A stretch of 64,000 bases of DNA from Amia ocellicauda (taxonomy: Eukaryota > Chordata > Actinopteri > Amiiformes > Amiidae): positions 231,001-295,000 of the forward strand of contig NC_089853.1 of NCBI RefSeq assembly GCF_036373705.1. Reading direction: 5' to 3'. Position numbers and translations under genes: made by a program. The notes under the pieces are model-generated. The model had not been told where the DNA came from and did no database searches. It saw only the letters and a program-made list of their open reading frames with translations. Within the stretch, counting starts at the first letter, position 1, and every line of letters starts with the position of its first letter. Shown in pieces: positions 1-11,535 of the stretch.

Positions 1-1456
1 GGCTGGTCGGCCCACGGCCCAGGGCAGCATCTTTTAGGGTCTTTGCAAAGATCCTGACGCCCTCCTGGTTGAGGTGCACCCTGTCATGCAGGTGCCAGGG
101 GCCCAGGGCGGGATGGTGAGCCAGGAGCACGTTGGGCAGAGCGGCGCAGTCCCTGGCGATCTCCGCGTTGATGCTACTGATGATATGTGGGGGGGTATCG
201 GCCCGGGGCAGCAGTGTGGAGACAATCACCCTGGCGTTAGGGAACTCCTGTGTGGCCCTCTTTGCCACTGTTCTCACGGCTCTGGCAGTATGCTGGTGCA
301 GGGAGCCCAAGTCGTTGGTGCCAGTGTGCACCACGATGCAGCGTGGGGTGCCCAGCGTGTCTCTGCGCAGCAGCTGCAGGGAGCGCTGTGTGGTGGTGCA
401 GCGGACACTGGTCACTAGACGGCCCGGGAACAGCCTGCGTGTGTCCAGGTGCTTCCCGTTGGGAGGGGGCTGTGTGTCGCCGACTGTGGGGGGAGCAGTG
501 GGGGTGTCAGTGTGTGCGAGTGTGTGGGGGGGAGTTTCTGTCTGTGTGGGGGGGTTGTCAGTGTGTGTGTGGGGGGTTGCGCCTGTGTGGTGGGGGTGGT
601 GGGAGAGTCAGTGTGTGTGTTAGAGGTGGTGTGAGTGTCAGTGTGTGTCTGGGTGGTGGCTGCGCTGTGTCTTCGGAGCTGCTCCCTCAGGCCTTGCAGT
701 TCCCTTGTGAGGCTCTTCTCCCTGCGCTGGGCCTCCTCCTTCAGTCCGGCCAGCTGTGTCCTCAGGGCCTGGTGGTTGTCCTGCTGCAGCTCTCTGACCT
801 CGGACAGCAGCTCGTTGATGGTCACCCGGCTCTCCTTCTTCAGCTGGCTCACCTCGTCTCGCAGCTGCTGGGCAAGGCCAGCCTCGGGGAGGCGGGTCAG
901 CACGAGCTCCCGGAACTAGTTAAATTCCAGCTCCAGCAGGGCCTGGCTCTCCCGAATGGGCTGGATATAGCTGGGGGATGAGAGGTCGGCAGGGGGGTCC
1001 TGTTCTCTGGTGCGGGGACATCGTTTTCGTCTGGGGTGGTGTGTTCGGGGTCCGAGTCCTCAGCGTTGGTGTCAGCCTGGTGTGCTCTTTGTTTCTCCGC
1101 CTCATCCTTCAGCTGGGGGAACGCTGCTTCGAAGACGTCCAGGCCGGCCTCGCTCCCCTGGACTAGCACAGTCCCGGTGCAGTCCAGTCCGCGCCCTCCA
1201 GCACGTTGATCTGCCTGCCTCCGCCGATGCCTCTCTTGCGGTACCTCTTGCAGAGAGCCATGTGCCAGGCGTGCCTGTGTGGCGTGTGGAAGATCAGGTT
1301 CCTCCGGACCCTCTTGTCCTCTATGAGGCTGCTGTCGCAGTACAGGCTGTCAGGGTTTGTCTCCAGCACGCTGACCTTGTGCTGCTTCCTGGCCTTTGCA
1401 CTGCCGCACTCGGCAGGGTACTCGATCTCCATGGCAACCACACTCTTCTGAGACAT
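1..1456 (-). pseudogene. Decayed retroelement ORF1-like gene: basic N-terminal part, coiled coil, SGNH-esterase-like C-terminus
   Basis: Read from an ATG at 1456 downward, three reading frames join into one protein-like trail. The first part (1456-1163) is basic and rich in Arg, Lys and His. The second (1169-897) is acidic. The third (903-415) is a charged heptad-like stretch with Glu, Leu, Arg and Gln, probably a coiled coil, followed by a Thr/His-rich low-complexity tail. Below 415 another frame gives IVVHTGTNDLG and later HDRVHLNQEG, which resemble the GxND and DxxH blocks of SGNH esterases. One-base frame changes near 1165 and 900 and a TAG near 905 break it, so it is not functional. ORF1 proteins of some CR1/L2-type LINEs carry esterase domains, which suggests a retrotransposon origin. 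The match is by motif only, and the 3' part lies outside the window. Confidence 0.5.
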
Positions 1457-2237
1457 TGTTTCACTTTTGAAACTCGGATTCCAACTGTCACTGGAGTTTT
1501 AAAAGTCAACTGCCACTTCCCTTTCAGATTGAATTTATGTTTCTTATTATTTACTTGATTTATATATGGTTTTCAATATCATTCCATATATTGATCTCTG
1601 GTTTTGCTTATTTCTAAATAAAAAAACAATTTCACCAAGAAATAACACACATATAACTATATTTTTCAGCAGCTCATCTTGCTAGTGACTGCTCTCTCTC
1701 TCACACACACTGCTCTCCCTCTCCCTCTCTCTCTCTCTCACTCTCACACACACACACACACACACACATAGTTGATAGTTTGATACACTCTGAACCCTAA
1801 ACCCCTTAAACCCTGAAATGAGCCCACCGGTCAGAACTGAAACAGAGAAGTAAAGCGGCACGACACACCCACACGGAGAGAGAGACTCTCTGGGAAAGTT
1901 AACTACCATCGCGTAGGAAACGAAAAAGTTGTCGAAGTGCGCTCGCTCCCTCTTCTCAGGAAAACGGTGCAGAAGAGACAGAAAGTGAAAGAAAAAGAGA
2001 GAGAGAGGCGACAACCCGCCCCTACCGACAGTTACCGTCCGCCGCGGTGCGTCTGTCTGTCTGTCTGTCTGTCCGGCCCGCCCCCGACACGCGTCCTTCA
2101 CGCAGCGCCTCTGCGGACGCGGGGCGGAGCGTCTCCACTGCGCAGCTGAGAGCGCCCTGGACAAGCAATACAGCCGAGCATGAACTGCACACTACTGTTG
2201 TGTGTTGTTCAATATGAATTGTGGTGAGTATTGTACA
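1457..2237. other. Intergenic stretch without gene; CT/CA microsatellite and GC-rich patch
   Basis: AT-rich to about 1680, then a (CT)n/(CA)n tract at about 1686-1768, then a purine-rich part with short TCTG repeats and a GC-rich patch near 2035-2160. I see no splice-bounded coding exon. Confidence 0.6.
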
Positions 2238-2812
2238 GTATTCATAAGAACATAAGAAAGTGTCCAATCGACAGGAGGCCATTCGCCCCATCGTGCTCGT
2301 TTGGTGTCCATTAATAACTAAGTGATCAAGGATCCTATCCAGTCTGTTTTTGAATGTTCCCAAATTGTCTCTTCAGCCACATCGCTGGGGAGTTTGTTCA
2401 GATTGTGACACCTCTCTGTGTGAAGAAGTGTCTCCTGTTTTCTGTCTTGAATGCCTTGAAGCCCAATTTCCATTTGTGTCCCCGGGTGCGTGTGTCCCTG
2501 CTGATCTGGAAAAGCTCCTCTGGTTTGATGTGGTCGATGCCTTTCATGATTTTGAAGACTTGGATCAAGTCCCCACGTAGTCTCCTCTGTTCCAGGGTGA
2601 AAAGGTTCAGTTCCTCAGTCTCTCAGTAGGACTTTCCCTTCAGACCTGGAATAAGTCTGGTTGCTCTCCTCTGAACTGCCTCTAGAGCAGCGATATCTTT
2701 CTTGAAGTGTGGAGTCCAGAACTGTCCACAGTATCCAGATGAGCTCTAACTAGTGCATTGTACAGTCTGAACATCACTGCCCTTGTTCTCAATTCTACAC
2801 TTTTGGATTGAA
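2238..2812 (-). mobile_element. CR1-like LINE, 3' fragment
   Basis: Minus-strand copy of the 3' end of the family seen complete at 8531-10218. It starts with the terminal CATAAGAACATAAGAAAG tail and runs back through the ORF2 C-terminal region to about 2812, where similarity stops. It carries the family's TGA at the SY-x-ET position and the one-base deletion upstream of [14 protein letters not shown] (see findings). Confidence 0.85.
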
Positions 2813-3229
2813 GATCATTGTTTTATAATTGTGATTGTGAGTTGCTGAATGTCTCCCTTCACAACCGTCATGGCTGGTTGAGAAAATAGATAATGAGCTT
2901 GCATTCCTCCCTTTTTTTTTTAACTTAGTTTGACATGTTGTAAGTGATCATACATAACAGGGTCATAGTGCGATATTAAGCTGCACAGCCAAGTGGACAT
3001 CATTATTGTGGAAGTGCTCGTTATCGGCATGACACGGTTCTAGATTATAGAATAATCTGGTGGAAAAATATCACATGGATAATGTTTTCACTTTCAACCA
3101 CAATGCGGTTGTTCCTACCACTGAGTACAACGAGATTGAATACATACATAAATACATAAATATGCGCTAACATTAGGCTACATACCTACCTAACTTCGGC
3201 ATCATCATCATCATCATAGTTCTGGCTTA
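2813..3229. other. Non-coding stretch between two LINE copies
   Basis: AT-rich single-copy-looking sequence with a short ATC repeat near 3200. No coding or repeat structure was recognised. Confidence 0.5.
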
Positions 3230-4789
3230 ATTCATAGTTTTGACAAAGGAAAAGGTAGAACAGAGTTTCTGCAAGACAAATTTAAAGAGTTAGGAACAAA
3301 ACTAAAGAGCAGAACCTCCATGGTAGTTTTCTCTGAAATACTTCCGGTACCACGTGCCAGGCCAGGGAGACAGACAGAGATTAGAAAGTTTAACACATGG
3401 TTGAAAGCTTGGTGTAGGGAAGAGGGTTTTAGGTTTATGGAGCATTGGTCTTTCTTCTGGGATAGATGGGACCTGTACAAACCGGACGGTCTACATCTAA
3501 ACAGAAGGGGGACTAATGCATTGGGAGAGCGTATGTGCAGTGAAATTGAGAATCATTTAAACTAGGAACCAGGGGGGCAGGGAGCTCTGACAATGGGAGA
3601 TGTTCCTCTAAGGAAAGAAAACCAAGGGAAACTGCTAGTAGGAAAGTCCTGAAATGTTTGTACCTCAATGCCAGGAGTATAAGGAACAAGATGTTAGACT
3701 TGGAAGCCACAGTGCTGGCGTGTGACTATGATGTTGTAGGAGTGACAGAAACATGGCTTAAGGAAAATGATGGGGATGAATACAAGTTGGAAGGATACAC
3801 GCAGTTTAGGAGACACAGGCAAAATCGAAGAGGGGGTGGGGTAGCATTATATGTGAAAAATGACATTGAGGCAGAAGAACTCGTATTAGATCCCAGTAAC
3901 GGAACAGAATCTTTGTGGGTGAAACTTTTGAACAAGAGATCTGGAGGATTAGCGGTAGGAGTGTGTTACAGGCCACCCAACTCAGATATTCAGAAAGATG
4001 CTGCATTGTACAGTGTAATCAGGACTGCATGTAGCAAGGATGTGGCTGTTATAATGGGGGATTTAAATTCCCCAAACGTAGACTGGGAAAGCCCAGTGGG
4101 GACTACAGAAACAGAAATAGAAATGGTTGAGATGGTAAATGACTGCTTTCTAACTCAATTTGTCAGGGAACCAACCAGAGAGAGCGCATTTATTGACTTG
4201 ATCTTTTCAAATGACCAAGATAGAGTCAGGGGGACACTAGTTAGAGAACCAATGGCAAATTGTGATCACAATATGGTTAGCTTTGAGGCATTCTTTCAAA
4301 AAACAAGGTCCAAGTCTAAAACAATGGTCTACAATTTTAGAAAAGCAAACCTTAAGGTATGAGGTGGCACTTAGAAGAGGTAGACTGGAGCACACTAGAT
4401 ACAGAGTCAGTTGAAAATGGATGGGTATATTTTAAGAATATACTACTTGAGGCTCAGGAGAAATTTGTACCAAAACGTAGCAAACCGAGGACCAAAAAAC
4501 ACTGGCCAAAATGGTTTAATAGAGGTATGCAAAAAAATATAAAGAGAAAGAAAATGTTGTATAGCGCATACAAAAGGGACGGAGACGAGACAAAATACAT
4601 AGAATATGTTGAGCTGCAAAGAGATCTTAAGAAAGGGATCAGGAAAGCAAAGAGGGAAATAGAAAGAAACATAGCTCTTGGAGCTAAAACCAATGCAAAG
4701 AGCTTTTTTCAACACTACAGCAAGCGGTCAATAAAGGAGGAAGTGAAACAGATAAAGGGCAACAATTGAGGTATCTTGGAAAACGAACA
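3230..4789 (+). mobile_element. CR1-like LINE, left half (ORF1 end and endonuclease), interrupted by an L2 insertion
   Basis: The end of ORF1 (to about 3564) has the C-terminal part of an esterase-like domain, including [14 protein letters not shown]2 follows from about 3658 with an apurinic-type endonuclease: [35 protein letters not shown] and CDHNMVSF. A one-base deletion near 4352 shifts the frame compared with the copy at 18361-18376, and the frame then continues to 4769, where a TGA replaces the GGA of the copy near 42863. The element stops at about 4789 after GGAAAACGAACAA and resumes at 8531, so the 3.7 kb between is an insertion. The copy is dead. Confidence 0.9.
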
Positions 4790-7700
4790 ATCAATCAATC
4801 AATCAATTTTTATTTGTATAGCGCCCTTTGCAGGGTAGCCAGAGAGCGCTTTACAGACTGGTAAACATACAACAAATGTATAGCAAAATAAAAAACATAA
4901 ATACAATAAAATCAAATATAGACCTGTAAACATTTTACATGATCTAGAATAAAGTGAGTGAACATTTAAGTAAATAAACCATTTAGGCACAGAGGAGAGA
5001 AAAATATAAAACTCCTATGGATGGCATGTAGGAGAAAATGAATCTCTGGCGGTCCACGGCTTAAGGCCGAGGCCTAATGGCTGCCTCCCCTCCAGGCAGT
5101 ATAGTTATTACAGCAGCAAGGAGATCAGGAAGTTCTTTATCGGTGCTGCTGGCTGTGCTCTTCCCTCTGGAGGAGGCCTCTCGCTGGCCATCGGGGGTGG
5201 AGGGTTTGGATCATCAACAGGCTTTGGGTTGCGATGGCTCGTCAGACCTTGGGTCTGGATGCCCCGTTGACCCTTCGTGGTTGGGTTCCTCTGGGATGGA
5301 TTGTGCCTCCGCAGACTTCCATGGTGGGGGACGAGGTGCCTTGTTGGACCCTCAGAGGAGGGCAGTCGTGCTCAGATACTGGTCAGGACAGTATGCAGGA
5401 CATTTCCAAAGACAGTTGTGCATCGCATGTCCATGGCACACCGGCGGCACTATGGGCTAGAAAAACAGACTAAACAGATGAGTCTTCAGCCGTGATTTAA
5501 AGGCTAAGACAGAGGGGGCATCTCTTACATTGGCTGGAAGATCGTTCCACAGCTTCGGGGCCCTATAACTGAATGCTTGACCACCTGTGGTTTTCTTGTG
5601 TATTATAGGGAGCACTAAGTAACCGGCTTCCTGTGATCTCAATGGCCGACCTGGAGTGTATTCGATAAGGAGATCTTTTAGGTAGGGAGGTGCCAGTCCC
5701 TTTAATGTTAATAAGAGCACTTTAAAGTCTATCCTGTAGTGCACTGGCAGCCAGTGAAGAGAAGCCAATACTGGAGTGATGTGTTCATGTTTTTTTGTTT
5801 TTGTTAGGATTCCTGCAGCAGCATTTTGGACTGAAGTGCAGAAATAGCTCTGTTTGTGCTGCCTGACAGAATGGCATTAATGTAATCCAATCTAGATGTC
5901 ACAAATGTGTGTATCAGTTTCTCAGTGTCCTGTAATGAGAGGAATTGTCTCAGTCTAGCAATGTTTCTAAGCTGTAGGAATGAAGATCTCGACACATTCT
6001 GAATGTGTGATTCAAATGATAGATCATGATCACAGATGACACCCAGGTTTTGTGCCATCTCCTTAGGGGAGAAATTAAAGTTACCATTACTCAGTTCTGT
6101 TAGTGCATGATGAACAGTTCGATTTTTGTCTCCTAAAATTAGGACTTCTGTTTTGTCAGAATTAAGCATAAGAATTTTTTTTGTCATCCATGTTTTAATC
6201 TCAGACAGACAGCAAATTCGTTTTTTTAGGTCTATGTATTTGTTTGGATTTACTGACAGATATAATTGTGTGTCATCTGCGTAACTGTGAAAGTTAATAT
6301 TATGTCGTCGAATGATATCACCTAAAGGGAGCATGTATAATGAAAAGAGTATAGGTCCGAGGACTGAGCCCTGTGGGACTCCGTACTTAACCTCAGTTAA
6401 ATTTGAGTGGTTCTCGTTAATCTGTACATATTGGAGTCTGTTTGACAGATATGATTTAAACGATGACAGCATGAGAGACGGTTTACTAAGCGGTGTAACA
6501 AGATTTTGTGGTCGATTGTGTCAAAAGCCGCACTTAAGTCTAATAAAATAATAACACTGGCGTGCCCTACGTCGGAGGACTGAAACACGTCATTCAATAC
6601 TTTTAACAGGGCCGTTTCTGTACTAAGGCCGGAACGGAAGCCTGATTGAAATTCTTCATAAAGATGATTATCGGTTAAAAAAGCTTGCAGTTGGTTTGCA
6701 ACTACTTTCTCTAGAACCTTAGAAAGGAAGGGAAGGTTTGAAAGGTCGATAGTGTTTAAGTTGGTTAGGGTCGGCACTGGGTTTCTTAGGAAGTGGTTTA
6801 ATTACAGCTATTTTAAACGATTCAGGAACAGATCCTGATGATAAAGAGACATTAATAATATTGTGTATTCTGTGAATAATTAATTGCAGAGATTGCTTTA
6901 GCAGTTTAGTGGGTATAGGGTCTAATGCGCAGGTTGTTGTTTTCATTTTAGTAATTAAGGAGACCAATTCCTGGTGATTTACGTTAAACGAGTCCAAGGT
7001 AGGCAGGGGCTGTGAAGGACTGCATGTGTCGGCTATAGTATCTGTGTATGTTTCCTGTTCTATCTGTTTTCTACTGCTGTTAACTTTGCTATTGAAATGA
7101 TCAATGAAGTCACTACAGGTGAAATTGGGGGGATGACCTCTGAAGGCTTTACCTGCTGGTTAGTAAGTGTCGCTATTGTATTAAAAAGAAAACGCGGGTT
7201 ATTCTTATGCGGCTCTATTAAATTGGAGTAGTAGGCAGACCTAGCAGAGGACAGGGCTGCTTGTATCTTATTATACTGTCATTCCATGCCATGTGAAGAC
7301 CTCTAGTTTTGTTTCTCTCCATTTACGCTCACATCTACAGCATTCTGTTTTAAGTGAGCGAGTGTGTTCGTCAAACCATGGTGAGTGTTTTGTTGGTTTA
7401 ATTTGTCGAGTCCTTAATGGGGCTACTGTATCTAAAGCAGTGCTTAGTGTATTGTTGAAATTATTTAATAATTCATCTGCAGATCCTGTTTTGATAAAGC
7501 TAGCATTTGGCAACAGGGTAGTGAATTTATGAATAGCAGTGGGATTTAGGCAGCGAGTTTCTATATTCCTCTCCTGTGTGTCTGATTGTACTCTAGGCAG
7601 CTCAAATTTAATAAGGCAGTGGTTGGAAATCGTCTGGTTTTGGGGTGATATTATTAGGTTGTGAATCTCTACCCCACGGGTAATAACTAGATCTAGTGTG

Positions 7701-8530
7701 TGATTGTGACGATGTGTGGGTCCTGACACATGCTGAGTGAAGCCTACAGACTCCAATAGGGACAAGAAACTAACAGTGAGGGGGTCGTCTTTAATGTCAA
7801 TATGTATGTTAAAGTCCCCCAAAATAATGAGTTTATCATAATGTATGGCTAAGTCAGATAAGAGATTGCTAAATTCGGTCATAAAAAAGGAATAGGGGCC
7901 TGGTGGCCTATAAATAGCTATAAGCTGAAGAGGTGGATTAAGCCTAAATTCTACCTGGTGAATTTCAAAAGATGCGAAGCTGTCTAATGGCTTAGTAGAG
8001 GCGCAGGTCTGTGCGGTAGATGGTGGCCAGCCCCCCCGCGGCCTGTTGCACGGGCCTTCTGGCAGTAAGAGTAGTCATCAGGGGAGGCTTCTACTAATGC
8101 AATAGTGTCGTCTGGTCTTAACCAGGTCTCAGTCAAGATGAGAACATCTATGTGTGTGTCAGTTATGGTGTCATTTATTAAGGCTGCTTTGCTAGGTAGT
8201 GAGCGGTTGTTTAATACAGCAAGCTTATACATGGGAGAAGTAATGTGAGCAGGTAATTTCTGTCTTGTAGTTTTAACTTTTATTAGATTGTTGAAACGAG
8301 GGCCCCGAGAGGAAGGAATACATCCAAGCCTATGACAAATTACTGTTTTAATAGGATAACTATTGATTTTGTTTGTATAAGATTTAATCTCAGAACTATG
8401 TACTTTATTGGATGCCCCCAGGCAGGGATCTAGGATCGGGGTCAGGCTATGCTGGGAGTTACAGGCAGACTGCAGTGTAGGACTGCGAGCCTGCAGCCCG
8501 ACCGGTGCTCTGAGGAGTCACGTTTTGGCA
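4790..8530 (-). mobile_element. L2-like LINE inserted into the CR1-like LINE
   Basis: Minus-strand non-LTR retrotransposon whose 3' end is at low coordinates: a (TCAA)n tail beginning at 4790 next to the AGCGCCCTTTG motif of a typical 3' terminus. Reading down from about 8232, ORF2 shows endonuclease blocks (LTETWL near 8130, LGDFNIHID near 7830), then reverse transcriptase blocks (FQSGFR and STETALLKV near 6610, LLDLSAAFDTIDH near 6540, GVPQGSVLGPILF near 6370, YADDTQLYL near 6280), then the C-terminal LHWLPVHYRI and PKLWNDLP near 5760-5530. Frames change several times, so it is a pseudogene. The 3' UTR fills about 4790-5456. The LNNRSLPSK start and (L)LDLSAAFDTIDH block fit the L2 clade of fishes. 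Confidence 0.88.
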
Positions 8531-10218
8531 AGATGTGGCAAATGTTCTAATTGACTATTTCACAGAGGTTTTTACAAAAGAAAAAACTGATGACATGCCA
8601 CAGGTTAACAACCAGTCCAGTCAAATCCTAAGAGAGATCAGGATAAATGAGGAGGAGGTACTAAAGGGACTAGCAGAATTAAAAACAAACAAATCACCTG
8701 GGCCAGATGGGATATTTCCAACAGTACTTAAAGAAATGAGGGAAATTATTTATAGGCCGCTAACTCAATTATTCCAAATGACACTTAGAACAGGGGATGT
8801 GCCCACTGACTGGAAGACAGCAAATGTCATCCCAATCCACAAGAAAGGGGACAAAACTGAGCCAGGAAATTACAGACCAATCAGTCTCACCTGCATCACC
8901 TGTAAAATGTTGGAGAAAATGATTAGACAGAAATTAGAGGAGCATCTTAATGAAAACCATATTCTTGGAGATAGTCAACATGGGTTTAGACGAGGCAGAT
9001 CATGTCTTACTAATCTATTAGAGTTTTTTGAACATGCAACTGCAGCTGTAGATCAGGTGAAAGCATATGATATGATATACTTAGATTTCCAAAAAGCTTT
9101 TGATAAGGTTCCACACCAAAGACTGATCCTCAAATTGGAAGCTGTAGGCATTCAGGGTAATGTAAGTAGATGGATTATGAACTGGTTGATGTATAGGAAA
9201 CAGAGGGTGTCGATTAGAGGAGTTGCTTCTCACTGGAGTGAGGTTATTAGTGGAGTTCCACAGGGATCAGTACTAGGGCCTTTGCTGTTTCTAATCTATA
9301 TTAATGATCTGGTATCTGGGATAGTTAGCAAACTTGTCAAATTTGCAGATGATACTAAAATAGGTGGCTCAGCAGATACAATCTCAGCAGCACAGGCTAT
9401 TCAGAGGGACTTAGATAATATTCACCTGTGGGCCGACACCTGGCGGATGAAATTCAATGTGGACAAGTACAAGGTATTACATGCAGGTAACAAAAATGTC
9501 CACTATAATTACTCTATAGGAGGTACAGATCTAGATGAAGTAACGCATGAGAAAGACCTAGGAGTCTATGTGGACTCCTCACTTTCTCCATCCAAGCAGT
9601 TTGGGGAAGCAATAAAAAAGGCAAACACAATGCAAGGGTATATTGTCAACAGTGTAGAATTGAGAACAAGGGCAGTGATGTTCAGACTGTACAATGCACT
9701 AGTTAGAGCTCATCTGGATACTGTGGACAGTTCTGGGCTCCACACTTCAAGAAAGATATCGCTGCTCTAGAGGCAGTTCAGAGGAGAGCAACCAGACTTA
9801 TTCCAGGTCTGAAGGGAATGTCCTACTGAGAGACTGAGGAACTGAACCTTTTCACCCTGGAACAGAGGAGACTATGTGGGGACTTGATCCAAGTCTTCAA
9901 AATCATGAAAGGCATCGACCACATCAAACCAGAGGAGCTTTTCCAGATCAGCAGGGACACTCGCATCCGGGGACACAAATGGAAATTGGGCTTCAAGGCA
10001 TTCAAGACAGAAAACAGGAGACACTTCTTCACACAGAGAGCCGTCACAATCTGAACAAACTCCCCAGCGATGTGGCTGAAGAGACAATTTGGGAACATTC
10101 AAAAACAGACTGGATAGGATCCTTGGATCACTTAGTTATTAATGGACACCAAACGAGCATGATGGGGCGAATGGCCTCCTCTCGATTGTAAACTTTCTTA
10201 TGTTCTTATGTTCTTAAT
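8531..10218 (+). mobile_element. CR1-like LINE, right half (reverse transcriptase and 3' end)
   Basis: This continues the element broken at 4789. The junction AACAA / AGATGTGG rebuilds the uninterrupted sequence seen in the copy near 42850. A 411-residue open frame (8535-9770) carries [49 protein letters not shown] and the catalytic FADDTK, then [14 protein letters not shown]. It stops early because of a one-base deletion just before the [14 protein letters not shown] block. The remaining C-terminal region is readable in another frame but has a TGA at about 9826. The end is a TTCTTATG repeat tail, typical of the CR1 group. Confidence 0.9.
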
Positions 10219-10312
10219 CTAGCATCTAGCATATTTCCTTAAGTAATTTTAATAATGACATTCAAATGCAAGATTATGCCATGCAGTCCGATCTGAAAAT
10301 ATGCTAGATATA

Positions 10313-11533
10313 CACTCACCTAAAGGATTATTAGGAACACCTGTTCAATTTCTCATTTATGCAATTATCTAACCAACCAATCACATGGCAGTTGCTTCAA
10401 TGCATTTAGGGGTGTGGTCCTGGTCAAGACAATCTCCTGAACTCCAAACTGAATGTCTGAATGGGAAAGAAAGGTGATTTAAGCAATTTTGAGCGTGGCA
10501 TGGTTGTTGGTGCCAGACGGGCCGGTCTGAGTATTTCACAATCTGCTCAGTTACTGGGATTTTCACGCACAACCATTTCTAGGGTTTCCAAAGAATGGTG
10601 TGAAAAGGGAAAAACATCCAGTATGCGGCAGTCCTGTGGGCAAAAATGCCTTGTTGATGCTAGAGGTCAGAGGAGAATGGGCCGACTGATTCAAGCTGAT
10701 AGAAGAGCAACTTTGACTGAAATAAGCACTCGTTACAACCGAGGTATGCAGCAAAGCATTTGTGAAGCCACAACACGTACAACCTTGAGGTGGATGGGCT
10801 ACAACAGCAGAAGACCCCACCGGGTACCACTCATCTCCACTACAAATAGGAAAAAGAGGCTACAATTTGCACAAGCTCACCAAAATTGGACAGTTGAAGA
10901 CTGGAAAAATGTTGCCTGGTCTGATGAGTCTCGATTTCTGTGGAGACATTCAGATGGTAGAGTCAGAATTTGGCGTAAACAGAATGAGAACATGGATCCA
11001 TCATGCCTTGTTACCACTGTGCAGGCTGGTGGTGGTGGTGTAATGGTGTGGGGGATGTTTTCTTGGCACACTTTAGGCCCCTTAGTGCCAATTGGGCATC
11101 GTTTAAATGCCACGGCCTACCTGAGCATTGTTTCTGACCATGTCCATCCCTTTATGACCACCATATACCCATCCTCTGATGGCTACTTCCAGCAGGATAA
11201 TGCACCATGTCACAAAGGTCACATCATTTCAAATTGGTTTCTTGAACATGACAATGAGTTCACTGTACTAAACTGGCCCCCACAGTCACCAGATCTCAAC
11301 CCAATAGAGCATCTTTGGGATGTGGTGGAACGGGAGCTTCGTGCCCTGGATGTGCATCCCACAAATCTCCATCAACTGCAAGATGCTATCCTATCAATAT
11401 GGGCCAACATTTCTAAAGAATGCTTTCAGCACCTTGTTGAATCAATGCCACGTAGAATTAAGGCAGTTCTGAAGGTGAAAGGGGGTCAAACACAGTATTA
11501 GTATGGTGTTCCTAATAATCCTTTAGGTGAGTG
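10313..11533 (+). mobile_element. Complete Tc1/mariner transposon with intact transposase (DD36E spacing)
   Basis: The element begins CACTCACCTAAAGGATTA at 10313 and ends with the inverted copy at 11533, and is flanked by TA on both sides (10311-10312 and 11534-11535). The length is 1221 bp. One open transposase gene fills the interior. A second copy lies at 24011-25228 on the other strand. Confidence 0.95.
10461..11501 (+). CDS. Tc1/mariner-family transposase, full-length open frame
   Basis: 346 residues from ATG 10461, which follows the 5' terminal inverted repeat by about 120 bp. The N-terminus has a paired-like helix-turn-helix ([20 protein letters not shown], then FSRTTISRV). The catalytic core has WSDESRF (first Asp), [10 protein letters not shown] (second Asp) and [12 protein letters not shown] (Glu). 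I count 36 residues between the second Asp and the Glu, so the signature is DD36E rather than the DD34E of Sleeping Beauty-type Tc1. That spacing fits the DD36E family described as Incomer; the family name is inference. The gene acts by cut-and-paste transposition at TA sites. There is no stop or frameshift, which is unusual in this window and suggests a young insertion. Confidence 0.93.
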   Translation: MGKKGDLSNFERGMVVGARRAGLSISQSAQLLGFSRTTISRVSKEWCEKGKTSSMRQSCGQKCLVDARGQRRMGRLIQADRRATLTEISTRYNRGMQQSICEATTRTTLRWMGYNSRRPHRVPLISTTNRKKRLQFAQAHQNWTVEDWKNVAWSDESRFLWRHSDGRVRIWRKQNENMDPSCLVTTVQAGGGGVMVWGMFSWHTLGPLVPIGHRLNATAYLSIVSDHVHPFMTTIYPSSDGYFQQDNAPCHKGHIISNWFLEHDNEFTVLNWPPQSPDLNPIEHLWDVVERELRALDVHPTNLHQLQDAILSIWANISKECFQHLVESMPRRIKAVLKVKGGQTQY

Positions 11534-11535
11534 TA

